Shown one piece after another: positions 38,163 through 49,885 of a stretch of 64,000 bases of DNA; the first letter of the stretch is position 1, and each line of letters opens with the position of its first letter. The notes below the pieces were generated by a model, which ran no database searches, was not told the origin of the DNA, and saw only the letters and a list, made by a program, of their open reading frames with translations. The stretch is from Panopea generosa. Taxonomy: Eukaryota; Mollusca; Bivalvia; Adapedonta; Hiatellidae. A program made the translations under genes and the position numbers. Where the stretch lies: the NCBI GenBank assembly GCA_029582155.1, contig CM055908.1, positions 18,205,406-18,269,405 on the forward strand, in the 5' to 3' direction.

Positions 38163-38438
38163 CTAACCCCGAGGTTATCTCCTCTAGATCCACCGCTGAC
38201 ATTGAATTGTAATTACACACGCATGACGATCAGTGAGTACTGCAATAATATAAACGTTAAAGGGACATACGTTAACGTTGAAGTCGACTTTACTCGTATT
38301 CTAACCCCGAGGTTATCTCCTCTAGATCCACCGCTGACATTGAATTGTAATTACACACGCATGACGATCAGTGAGTACTGCAATAATATAAACGTTAAAG
38401 GGACATACGTTAACGTTGAAGTCGACTTTACTCGTATT
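38163..38438. repeat. Perfect 138-bp tandem duplication
   Basis: 38,163-38,300 and 38,301-38,438 appear identical base for base, both starting 'ctaaccccgaggttatc' and ending 'gactttactcgtatt'. The unit is 46 codons, so the plus-strand frame 38,148-38,468 stays open through both copies and reads as a 46-residue repeat. No domain is recognised in it. Perfect identity indicates a very recent duplication, or an assembly artefact. Confidence 0.95.
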
Positions 38439-38515
38439 CACACAGTAAATAAATCGTTGTACCTTTAACTATGAACGTATTGTAACTATTCGAAATCGGA
38501 GACACTATTCTCTGT

Positions 38516-38702
38516 GTACAGTAAAACCTGTGTAAGCGATCACCTCTATTAAGCAGCCACCTGTCTTAAACAACCATGTTTTTATATTTCCCATTTCTAT
38601 GCTTGCAGAGTAAATAAACCTGTATTAACAGCAACAACCTGTCTTAAAAGGCCACATTTGCTTTTCCCCATGACTGGCTGCTTAAGACAGGTTTGATTGT
38701 AC
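38516..38702. mobile_element. Palindromic Tc1/mariner-like MITE, copy 1
   Basis: The left end reads TA then CAGTAAAACCTGTGTAAG. The right end is the inverse, CTTAAGACAGGTTTGATTG then TA. CAGT termini with flanking TA fit a Tc1/mariner-type non-autonomous element. The interior contains repeated 'taagcagccacctgtctta' modules in both orientations. Two other copies are in the window. Confidence 0.75.
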
Positions 38703-38759
38703 TTCATATTTATGAAGTTATTGCAGTTGTTCCAACATGTCGCGCTAGTCAGGAAACTT

Positions 38760-38937
38760 CAGCCAAACCTGTGTAAACAGTCATTTCTTTTAAGCAGCCA
38801 CTTGTCTTAAGCAGCCATATTTGCTATTTCCCATTCATTTGCTAACAGAGCAAATTTACCTGTATTAAACAACAACCAGTCTTAAAAGGCTATTTTTGCG
38901 TCTTCTCTTGGCTGGCTGCTTAACACAGGTTTGACTG
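38760..38937. mobile_element. Palindromic Tc1/mariner-like MITE, copy 2
   Basis: It starts CAGCCAAACCTGTGTAA and ends 'cttaacacaggtttgactg'. The interior aligns with copy 1 ('ttaagcagccacttgtctt'). It lies only 57 bp from copy 1 in the same orientation. The left flank reads TT instead of TA, consistent with decay. Confidence 0.72.
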
Positions 38938-39267
38938 TTATGTACAAAAATACAAATTTACATTTCCTTGGACTTTTTTCTATCATTGCAATAAAGGTTG
39001 TTAAAATAAATCATATGTAACTGTAGCACGTTTTGTGACAGAAACCATTATTGGTATGATAAATCTAAAAATAGATACAAAACATCGGCCCTAAAATCGA
39101 CGGCTAGTATGTTTAGGTGAAACATTTATAAGAGGTGTTTGACATATGTGATTTGGTGACTTGAAAACCATTACAGTTGATATACTGGTGAGAATGGAAC
39201 CCGATTGCATCACGAAAGCAAAATAATTCGATATTAGTAAATGTATAATCTAATCAGTTTATCAATC
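38938..39267. other. Noncoding DNA
   Basis: Nothing recognised between the MITE pair and the next inverted-repeat element. Confidence 0.4.
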
Positions 39268-39580
39268 CACAGGCAGGAGTAACGGACCTTGGTTAGTCCA
39301 CCTACCCCATCTGACTTTTTTTCTTCTTTTTTTTTCCAAATTATTTTTCAAAATTTAATAAAAAAAAATAAAAATTCAAATCTATGTTTAATCTATCATA
39401 TAAATTAAAAAAAAACGAAAAAAGTGACAGACATTAAGTTGAGTACTCATTGTTTTTATTTCTCATTTTTTTTCTTTTTTGTTAGTTATATATGATGGAT
39501 TGAGCATAAACTTGATTTTGGGAAAAAATGAAAAAAAAAGAAAAAAAAAATGTCACCAAGTTCCGTTACTCCTACCTGTG
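39268..39580. mobile_element. hAT-like MITE, 313 bp
   Basis: The left terminus starts CACAGGCAGGAGTAACGG. The reverse complement of the right terminus starts CACAGGTAGGAGTAACGG, and similarity continues into 'accttggt'. The flanking octamers are TATCAATC and TATCAAGG (six of eight identical), as expected for an aged 8-bp hAT target duplication. The interior is A/T-rich with no coding capacity. Confidence 0.65.
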
Positions 39581-39814
39581 TATCAAGGCGGCAACATGTT
39601 GACAGGTGAATCTCACCGTGTCTACCAAGATGATACAGGTCAAACAAAGGATAAGTTGATACATGTATGTAATAAAATAGACATGTTGTAGTACGATCAA
39701 CTGATTAATTCTACCTATAATACAAAGCCGACCATCCAGCCTGCAGGGATATTTTATCATGATAATCGTTAAACGTTTGAATGACTTGTCAAGTAGACAT
39801 TGCAATGGGCCAAC

Positions 39815-40014
39815 GGGGCTGCGTTCAGCACGGTTAAACTTGTTTATATACGCAAACGGTGACCAAACGAACGAAAAGTAAACGTAAATCGGACTACATC
39901 GGCGCTGTCCCGCCATCTATCTTTATAATAGATAACTTGATCTGTACGCAAACATTTAGTTCAGTTGACCTCTTACAAGCATATAACACGTTTACGCAAA
40001 CTGAACGCAGCCCT
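39815..40014. mobile_element. About 200-bp MITE with GGGCTGCGTTCAG termini
   Basis: 'gggctgcgttcag' at 39,816-39,828 is exactly inverted as 'ctgaacgcagccc' at 40,001-40,013. No clean target duplication is visible. The inner sequence includes 'cgcaaacggtg' near the left end and 'cgtttacgcaaa' near the right end, extending the dyad imperfectly. Confidence 0.55.
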
Positions 40015-40144
40015 GAAGGTGGCTTATCACGGATAGAACACCACATATATCTAGCAAACGTGCCCCTTGGGATGTTATCAAGTATGTGGACTGACACAAT
40101 GTGCTATTTGACTATTAATGGGCGAGATAGTTTAAACAAATGTT

Positions 40145-40346
40145 ATTCACACTGTAATACGGTACATGCAATCACGGGGCGATATTCACACTGTTATATG
40201 GTACATGTAAACACAAGGCGATATTCACTATGTGATATGGAACATGTAAACACAAGGCGATATTCACAATGCAATATGGTACATGTAAACACAAGGCAAT
40301 ATTCACAATGTAATATCGAACATGTATTCACAATGTAATATAGTAC
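40145..40346. repeat. 39-bp minisatellite, left fragment (about 5 copies)
   Basis: Units of the form 'gcgatattcacaatgtaat' plus 'atggtacatgtaaacacaag'. They are more diverged than the main array and are cut off at 40,346-40,348 by the following inverted-repeat element. The array resumes at 41,209. Confidence 0.92.
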
Positions 40347-40348
40347 TC

Positions 40349-41208
40349 GACGTCGCGCACGGTAATGGTACTTGCGTTATAAAACTAATACCCGAAATAT
40401 ATAAAACTGTTCCCGAATACTTGATTGTTTTTGGAATTAAAATTACTAAATATCAAAATTTACGAAATGTTATGTTTAAAAAACGGCGCAAAAGGACATA
40501 TATAAGATCTGTTCTCTAGAGAAAGTGATATAATTTCCGGTCACAGACATGTGTGTTTAATTACAACAAACTTAACGGTCATTACGGAAAACGCGGTTCA
40601 TTACGTATATACTAAATGTCCCGAAAACAAACGACTCGTTAATAAAGTCATACTGAACAGTCAAGATGAAAAATAATTGTTAGTATTGCATTAAACATAT
40701 GTATATATATAGTCATTGTTTTATTATATGGTATTTGATGACACTTTTCATATTGCGTATTTGACTAATTTAATTATTTTAGAAAAAATTGCGAATATAT
40801 AAATTTTTAAATCCAATCATACTAAAGTAAAATTTCAGTGGAACATGCTTATGTGGAATGGAATGTATTCACTTTGCTCTGAATGGTACAGATTTTGTAT
40901 TTAAAATGTCCTTTATGATTTGCCGCCCCTTAGTATTTTTTAACGAAAAAGAACGTCTGTCCCTATATTTTGACCATATTTACCATATTTTTAACACAGA
41001 ATATTGTCTTTTGAATATTACATTAACGAGTAAATTTAGTTTCAGAAAATCATGATTCCATTGTATTAATTGATATTCCGATATTCGGCTATTTTCTTGT
41101 AAAATAAATGATAAGAAATACATGAATAAAAACGTCATATTACATTTTATACAATTTAAACGTTAACGTCGTGTTACGCCTAGAGGTACCATTACCGTGC
41201 GCGACGTC
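40349..41208. mobile_element. 860-bp inverted-repeat element splitting the 39-bp array
   Basis: A perfect 23-bp terminal inverted repeat lies at 40,349-40,371 and 41,186-41,208, with outer ends GACGTCGCGCACGG and CCGTGCGCGACGTC. The array breaks off in '...tagtac' before the left end and resumes 'acatgta...' after the right end, so the two halves rejoin into one monomer with a 2-base overlap. The interior is AT-rich, has no transposase, and its open frames (for example 40,858-41,055) are unremarkable. No long target duplication is visible, so the superfamily is undetermined. Confidence 0.75.
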
Positions 41209-44200
41209 ACATGTATGTAATCACAAGACGAATATTCACAATGTAATATGGTACATGTAAACAAAAAGCGATATTCACAATGTAATACATGTAAACACAA
41301 GGCGATATTTACAATGTAATATCGTACATGTAAACATAAGGCGATATTCACAATGTAATATTGTACATGTAATCACGGGGCGATATTCACAATGTAATAT
41401 CGTACATGTAAACAAAAGGCGATATTCACAATGTAATATCGTACATATAAACACAGGGCAATATTCACAATGTAATATGGTATATGTAATCAAGGGGCGA
41501 TATTCACAATGTATGATGGTACATGTTAACACCGGGCGATATTCACACTGTAATATGGTACATGTAATCAAGGGGCGATATTCACAATGTTTTATAGTAC
41601 ATCAAAACACAGCGCGATATTCACAATGTAATATGGTACATGTAGACACAAGGCGATATTCACAATGTAATGAGGTACATGTAAACACGGGGCGATATTC
41701 ACAATATAATATGGTAACATATAATCACAGGGCGATATTCACAATGTAATATGGTAACATGCAACCACGGGGCGATATTCACAATGTATTATGGTACATG
41801 TAAATACAAGGCGATATTCACAATGTAATATGGTACATGTAAACACAAGGCGATATTCACAATGTAATATGGTAACATGTACAGGTAAACACAAGGCGAT
41901 ATTCACAATGTAGTATTGTAGGCGATATTCACAATGTAATATGGTACATGTAAACACAGGGCTATATTCACAATGTCATATGGTACATGTAAACACGGGC
42001 GATATTCACAATGTAATATTGTAACATGTAAACACAACGCGATATTCATAATGTAATATGGTACATGTAAACACAAGGCGATATTCACAATGTAGTATTG
42101 TAGGCAATATTAATAATATAATATGGTTACATGTAAACACAGGGCTATATTCACAATGTCATATGGTACATATAAACACAGGGCGATATTCACAATGTAA
42201 TATTGTAACATGTAAACACAACGCGATATTCATAATGTAATATGGTAGGCAATATTCACAATGTTATATGGTAACATGTAAACACAGGGCGATATTTACA
42301 ATATAATATGGTACGCAATATTCACAATGTAATATGGTAACATGCTAACACAGGGCGATATTCACAATGTATTATGGTACATGTAAATATAAGGCGATAT
42401 TCACAATGTAATTTGGTACATGTAAACACAAGGCGATATTCACAATGTGATATGGTAACATGTACAGGTAAACACAAGGCGATATTCACAATGTAGTATT
42501 GTAGGCGATATTCACAATGTAATATGGTACATGTAAACACAGGGCTATATTCACAATGTCATATGGTACATATAAACACAGGGCAATATTCACAATGTTA
42601 TATGGTAACATGTAAACACAAGGCGATATTCACATTGTAATATGGTACATGTAAACAGAGGGCGATATGCACAATATAATAAGTTAACATTTAAACTCAA
42701 CGCGATATTCACAATGTAATATGGTACATGTAAACACATGGCGATATTCACAATGTAATATGGTAACATGTAAACACAGGGCGATATTCACAATGTTATA
42801 TTGTACATGTAAATATTAAACGATATTCACAATGTAATGTGGTATATGTAAACACAGGGCGATATTCACAATGTAAAATGGTACATGTAAACACAGGGCA
42901 ATAGTCACAATGTAATATGGTAACATGTAAACACAGGGCGATTGTCACAGTGTAATATGGCATAAAAAACACAGGGCGATAGTCACAATGTAATATGGTA
43001 ACATGTTAATACAAGGCGATATTATACAATGCAATATGATACATGTAAACACAGGGCGATAGCCACAATGTAATATGGTAACATGTTAATACAAGGCGAT
43101 ATTATACAATGCAGTATGGTACATGTAAACACAGGGCGATAGCCACAATGTAATATGGTAACATGTTAATACAAGGCGATATTATACAATGCAATATGGA
43201 ACATGTAAACACAGGGCGATATTCACAATGTAATATGGTACATGTAAACCCTGTGCGATATTCACAATGTAATAAAGAACATGTAAACAAAAGGCAATAT
43301 TCACAATGAATGCGATAACATCTAATCACAAGGCGATATTCACATGGTAATATGGTGCATGTAAACAAAGGGCGATATTCATTATGCAGTTAGGTACATC
43401 TAAACAAAAGGCAATATTCACAATGGATGCGGTAACAAATAAACACAAGGCGATATTCACATGGTAATATGGTGCTTGTAAACATAGGGCGATATGCACA
43501 ATGTTATTTGGTGCACGTAATCATAGGGCGATATTCACAATGTAATATGGAACATGTAAACACAGGTCGATATTCACAATGTAATATGGTAACATGTAAA
43601 CACAGGGCTATATTCACAATGTAATATGGTACATGTAAACACAGGGCGATATTCATAATGTAATATGGTACATGTAAACACAGGACGATATTCACAATGT
43701 AATATGGTAAAATGTAAACACAGGGCGATATTCACAATGTAATATGGTACATGTAAATACAGGGCGATATTCACAATGTAATATGGTAACATGTAAACAC
43801 AGGGCGGTATTCACAATGTAATATGGTACATGTAAATACAGGGCGATATTCACAATGCAATATGGTAACATGTAAACACAGGGCGGTATTCACAATGTAA
43901 TTTGGTAACATGTAAACACAGGGCGATATTCACAATATAATATGGTACATGTAAACACAGGGCGATATTATCAATGTAATTAGGTACATGTAAACAAAAG
44001 GCGATATTCACAATGAATGCGGTAACATATAAACACAAGGCGATATTCACATGGTAATATGGTGCATGTAAGCACAGGGCAATATTCACAATGTAATATG
44101 GTACATGTAAACACAGGACAATATTCACCATGCAATTAGGTACTTGTAAACAAAAGGCGATATTCACAATGGATGCGGTAACAGATAAACACAAGGCGAA

Positions 44201-45507
44201 ATTCACATGGTAATATGGTGCTTGTAAACAGAGGGCGATATATACAATGTTATATGGTACACGTAAACACAGGGTGATATTTACAATGTAATATGGTACA
44301 TGTAAACACAAAACGATATTCACAATATAATATGGTAACATGTAAACACAGGGCGATATTCACAATGTAATATGGTACATGTAAACACAGGGCGATATGC
44401 ACAATGTTATATGGTGCATGTAAACACAGGACGATATTCACAATGTAATATGGTACATGTAAACACAAGACGATATTCACAACGTAATATGGTAACATGT
44501 ATAAACAGGGCAATATTCACAATGTAATATGGTAACATGTAAACACAGGACAATATTCACAATGTAATATGGTACATGTAAATACAGGTCGATATTCACA
44601 ATGTAATATGGTACATGTAAATACAGGTCGATATTCACAATGTAATATGGTACATGTAAATACAGGTCAATATTCACAATGTAATATGGTACATGTAAAC
44701 ACAGGTCGATATTCACAATGTAATATGGTACATGTAAATACAGGTCGATATTCACAATGTAATATGGTACATGTAAATACAGGTCGATATTCACAATGTA
44801 ATATGGTACATGTAAACACAGGACAATATTCACAATGTAATTTGGTACATGTAAATACAGGTCGATATTCACAATGTAATATGGTACATGTAAACACAGG
44901 TCGATATTCACAATGTAATATGGTACGTGTAAATACAGGTCGATATTCACAATGTAATATGGTACGTGTAAATACAGGTCGATATTCACAATGTAATATG
45001 GTACGTGTAAACACCGGGCGATATTCACAATGTAATATGGTACATGTAAACACAGGGCGATATTAACAATGTAATTAGGTACATGTAAATACAGGTCGAT
45101 ATTCACAATGTAATATGGTACATGTAAATACAGGTCGATATTCACAATGTAATATGGTACATGTAAACACCGGGCGATATTCACAATGTAATATGGTACA
45201 TGTAAACACCGGGCAGTATTCACAATGTAATATGGTAACATGTAAACGCAGGGCGATATTAACAATGTAATTAGGTACATGTAAATACAGGTCGATATTC
45301 ACAATGTAATATGGTACATGTAAATACAGGTCGATATTCACAATGTAATATGGTACATGTAAACACCGGGCGATATTCACAATGTAATATGGTACATGTA
45401 AACACCGGGCAGTATTCACAATGTAATATGGTAACATGTAAACACGGCGATATTCACAATGTAATATGGTAACATGTACATGTAAACACAGGGCGATATT
45501 CACATTA
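41209..45507. repeat. 39-bp minisatellite, main array (about 110 copies)
   Basis: Consensus 'gcgatattcacaatgtaat' plus 'atggtacatgtaaacacagg'. Most units are 39 bp (13 codons). Units with 'ggtaacatg' are 40 bp. The most homogeneous block is about 44,560-45,060. Longer internal duplications are seen: 'caatgtagtattgtaggcg' blocks at about 41,911 and 42,492 (offset about 581) and a five-unit block at about 45,055 and 45,251 (offset 196). Both strands have long open frames made of 13-residue repeats. These are artefacts. Confidence 0.97.
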
Positions 45508-46681
45508 AGAAACAAGTGAAAACCATCCTTAAGAAAGTTATTATATCTTATATGTATCTGTTTCATTATTTTTCGCCAACGTTTCCCGCTAAGTACTTAC
45601 TCAGAGACTTTTATTGAAGAAAGATTTGCAAAATGTCAACCTGTAGAACGGACCCAATCGGAACATCGCTCGGCCATTTCCGTAAACGTTCGAAATAACT
45701 TTGAAACGGACCTAGCTCTTGCGATTGGGGATATATCAGGTGCTGATATAGACTAATATAAACCCTAAGGCTAGACGGACACACAACTGAACTCAATACG
45801 TTGTAAACCCCACAGAGAGACTTTAACAAACTGAATTGTCTTGTAAAAATCATTATCATTATAATTTTATTTCTAGTTTTGATATTGCTACATTCCAGCC
45901 ATATGTTACATAATCCCTTTCATAAAATACAAAATATCTAAAGTTTGTATTAAAACAAACTTAACAACAATTCATCTTTATTTTGAAGAATTATACATCA
46001 ACAATAATATTGCGTTTTAGTGTATAAAATCGCCGAAACTCACACGTTATGCTCTAACTAAATCGATGCCGTGATCGTGTTACGATATAGCTCGTCCGTG
46101 ATTAAAATGTCGCAACGGTATCAATAAAAAGTGTAGGTAAATAAACTCAGAAAAAACAAGTTCTTTTCTGAATTCAAATATTTATTCAAATGATTTATAA
46201 AAAAAATCCAAATACTATAATACTTAATTAAACTGTACAACAGAAAACAATTGCGCAATACACAATGACGAGTTCACTAAAATAACCTGTTATGTACAAT
46301 AACCCGTTATAACACACACATTAATGCGTACACACATTATCACTTTTAAGGTATTTTAATTATAGCTTTAAACTATTTTATAAAGATATGATAAAGCCGA
46401 TACTACACATCAATGTTGTTCAGTTTAATTAATTTTCTCGTTACAAAAACTATATAAATGAATTTATGCATGTTATTGAGTATTATTTTTTTTATAATTG
46501 ACTGAAGCAATGAAAATCTATACATATTCAAATATCTAGTATAATAGCTACGAATATATCGTAACACAATTGTAAACAGGGCATATTACGAAATTCATCT
46601 TCAATATGTGAATAATTACATATTTGGCAAATACGTCCCTCTCTCTCTATTCAAGTTCTAGAATATTTGCCTGTTAATTTA
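45508..46681. other. Noncoding DNA right of the 39-bp array
   Basis: AT-rich, with no gene or element with defined ends recognised. A short CT run lies at about 46,639-46,647. Confidence 0.4.
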
Positions 46682-46906
46682 GGATTAAAAGCCGAATTTT
46701 GAGTTTTCATCGGATGAAGATAAACATTATGCCAGTTTAATGTTGCCGAGAAGCCCGATTAAAAGCTGAATTTTGAGTTTTAATCGGGTGATGAAAAAAC
46801 ATTAGGCCAGTTTAATGTTCGTGAAGCCTGAGGGCTTCTCGGCAACATTAAACTAGCCTAATGTTTTTCAACATCCGATGAAAACTCAATATTCGGCTTT
46901 TAATCC
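46682..46906. mobile_element. 225-bp foldback element with TTA flanks
   Basis: The left arm begins GGATTAAAAGCCGAAT. The right arm is its inverse, ending ATTCGGCTTTTAATCC, and they match with few differences over about 75 bp. TTA flanks both ends (46,679-46,681 and 46,907-46,909). A second direct copy of the left arm module ('gattaaaagctgaattttg') sits between the arms, so the element is module-module-inverted module. The TTA duplication and GG ends fit a Harbinger-type MITE, but it is not similar in sequence to the 32-kb element. Confidence 0.75.
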
Positions 46907-46909
46907 TTA

Positions 46910-49426
46910 TATTTACATTATATTCTCCAGCTATTTTAGATGATAATACTATTACATTATTTTTGTAATTTTGTTATTTTAAAAAAGTAAATTAAACGCA
47001 TTAAACCGCAAAGTCTATTTCACTGAATAAATGTACGCATTTGGATGACAACTTATGGCAAACGTCACGTTCACCGTGAAACCAATGAAAAGCAAATTGG
47101 ACCTTTTTAGCTCCGCCCAGCTTCAAGTGTTTTTCATTGGAAAATGAAATACGGTAAATCTATAAAGTTCATTTAGGCCGATTGCAGTGTGAATGTAAAT
47201 GAAGCAAAATACAGGATAAAGCCACCTGTATAAGTTCTGTAAAGAAACATCAACTTTCTCACACACAGTGATAAAAGACAGTAACAAACGGTATGACATG
47301 CTGGCTAATCTTGTAGAACCACATTCGGTAAAGTTCGCTGTCAGTGCACAAAAAAGCGAAATGCAGGGTAGTTCGTTTCACTAGTGGGTAATTAGGAAAT
47401 TATCAACTGTTACACTCAATGACACCGACGTTAATATATTAAACTAATTGTTTAGTAACATATACGAGTTTTTGCATATCTAAATTTGTGTTTACCCTCG
47501 CGCTTTGAACTAGTCATTTTGGCGAGCAGTATGAATTGTTAGTAGGCCTATGTCTGAATCACACCACCACATTCTGTGATGTAACCTGCATACAGTAGCC
47601 AGTCTACGTTCCTTGACTGTGGGCTGCGTATTATACCCGGCATTCAATGTAAAATTGGCAAGCAGCTTGCAACTAGTAATCCATTTACTCCGTAACATAA
47701 TAAACAAAATGGTAGTCAGGAGTGCAGGAGTGTTCACTTTCTCCGAACCGGAAGTAGAGTGAACCAGTCCGTGTAGTTTGTGATGATGGTTACTGACACA
47801 TTGTTTGCACTTTCTAATGAGCCACGATGCGTACGATGTATCAAGTGGGATCCCATACTTAGAGATAAATGTGTATATACAACCATTTCAGAGAACATGA
47901 TAAAGTGCAGTATGTCATTGCTCTTAAAACCCATTGAAATCAGTACTTCACATCAGAGACATAGATGTGTCGATGTCTCTGTTCACATGGACTCATATAA
48001 AAAGAGCTAAGTATGGATCGGCGGAAATATCATAATTTCAGAGAACATGTAATTTCTCATTCAATGCATGGTTTTCTTTCAATATTGTAGTCTTGATCAT
48101 ATGCGACGCTTACTTTTCTAAAAGACAAACTTGACAAGCTGTGCAGAAGAAACTTTTAAATCTGGAAGTAAGATCTAATTAGCTGAAACACACACAACTC
48201 AGCAATGGTTATGTTATAATAATACTAAAAACTGTTTATTCGGATGGTCCAAATCATGGCAGTTATCGTGTACAAGATCTTTAATGCTATTATGCCATTT
48301 TTTTAATATTTTAGAATTTGCAAAATTATTATTTTCCTTATAGGTTACGCTTAGATGTACAATCTTGGCCATAATAGCAATTAATGACTCGACTTGTTCT
48401 AGTTGGGTGAATCCAAGACGGATACTTCGACCCGTTACACGTATATAATACCTGCCATGTCCATCAATATTATCGGTAAGAAATTAATTGCGAAAGAAGT
48501 TGTATGTTTGTTTATTCATAAACTATATACCACTTAGACATATCTGATCTATGCTTTTGGGATATTTGTGTGAAGTTTTGTAACAATTAATTTCAAGAAC
48601 ATGTGATACAAGAAACAATTCACGAGTGTAAAGAAGCGTTGGCATTTTGATCAGATGCATGAAGGGTAGGAAATCTAAATCTTAATTTAACTAAACTTAG
48701 TGAAGAGTTGTCTTTCTTTGTTTTATTAAAAGTAAAAAAAAAGTTTCCTGTTGTATCAAGTCCATATAGCTACAATATCAATTTGATACATTGATATTTA
48801 TTTTTTGTTTAAAGGATACCACTGGAAAAAAGTTAAGCTTATAAAAACATCACCTAAATATATCAGGAAATGATGGAAAGCTTATTAAATCACCGTAAAA
48901 GGAAGGTCCCATTGGAAGATAGTGACTGATTCCGTCCATATAGTTTATCTTGTTTAAGAGAATTTCGTTAATTTGGAAACACAATTAAATGATTTTACAC
49001 TACAAGAGACATATACAATATAAGTTATTGAACAGAATATCCATAATATATTATGTTTGATATAAATGTGCAGTTTTACTGCTAAGATGAAAAGAATATA
49101 GGCGATATAGGGGAGATCTCTTTGATAGGTTAGCTTTTGTAATTTATATGTCTCAAATTTATGTACTTATTTACAACAGTAACATATTATATTATATAAT
49201 CATAAAAAAAATATGTAATAGTGTGATTTAATATTTGTATTTTTGTAATATTTATCTGATATATTGACATATATATTCACGAATAATATCTAATTTGCCG
49301 AAAGAAAATATTTCACTTTTATAATATGTTTTGATATATTTCTATTATCTGTACTAGTTTATCAGGCATCTATATATATGCATGTGAGCGGATAAAGCCG
49401 TGCACTAATCAGAACTATATAACAGT
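46910..49426. other. Noncoding DNA and 3' flank of the sulfotransferase gene
   Basis: No exon recognised. The part nearest 49,426 is the 3' untranslated and downstream region of the minus-strand gene. A plus-strand frame at 47,780-48,010 has no recognised motif. Confidence 0.4.
49227..49232 (-). promoter_or_regulatory. Candidate ATTAAA polyadenylation signal
   Basis: TTTAAT on the plus strand reads ATTAAA on the minus strand, about 195 bp downstream of the sulfotransferase stop codon. A canonical AATAAA (48,797-48,802) lies about 625 bp downstream as an alternative. Hexamers like these are frequent in AT-rich DNA. Confidence 0.2.
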
Positions 49427-49885
49427 TTATACGGTGTCAAATGTTAATCCTGACCCATCTAGTTTCTTCATCATCTCGTCAATGCGTGAACTTTTATCTG
49501 TATCCAACACGTTACGCCATTCGCCAACTTTGCCTGTGAAAACACATACAAGATTGTATCAGCTTAGGTATTAAAATTAATGTCTACACTGATCGCGAAT
49601 TCATTAAGCTCGTAAATACAGCGAATATTAATTACTCACGAATTTATTTTTTATTTACACTAATATATATGTCTAAGGGTTGTTAAATATGACACCTTTA
49701 TTAATAAATCCACCACTCTGGGGGTTGTTATTCATTTGCTTGATGTCGTGGTAATACGATAGGTTCACCATGTTATTGGATCTCATGCTGTCCACGTTAC
49801 AATGTTTACAAATGTTATCAACGTCTTCATTGGTCAATTCCTTGTGCAAGAATTTTGCTATTTGTCGAATGGCTTTCGGCATGTC
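49427..49885 (-). CDS. Cytosolic sulfotransferase (SULT family), last two exons
   Basis: SULT enzymes transfer sulfonate from PAPS to hydroxyl or amine groups of small molecules in the cytosol. The penultimate exon is 49,885 down to 49,696, preceded by a 'tttatttgaacag' acceptor. It encodes DMPKAIRQIAKFLHKEL followed by TNEDVDNICKHCNVDSM, NMVNLSYYHDIKQM and GGFINK. A GT donor at 49,695 follows, in phase 1. The 162-bp intron ends 'gtgttttcacag', and the last exon (49,533-49,427) encodes GKVGEWRN and ends KLDGSGLTFDTV then TAA. Both exons, their order, and the intron split in the RKG-equivalent glycine match the C-terminal exons of animal SULT genes. The usual Arg of the PAPS-binding RKG motif is Asn here (INKG). 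Upstream exons (PAPS loop, catalytic His) were not found in the window. The gene may extend left-to-right past the 64-bp array, or this may be a truncated copy. Paralogue identity cannot be set. Confidence 0.88.

Noticed and set aside
39859-40338. 159-codon plus-strand gene
   Set aside because: Its first part crosses a MITE with inverted GGGCTGCGTTCAG ends and its second part is the 39-bp minisatellite. No coherent domain remains.
41275-45566. Long open frames on both strands of the 39-bp array (13-residue repeats)
   Set aside because: The period is a multiple of three and the monomer is stop-free in several frames. Frames are open simultaneously on both strands, as expected for a repeat artefact.
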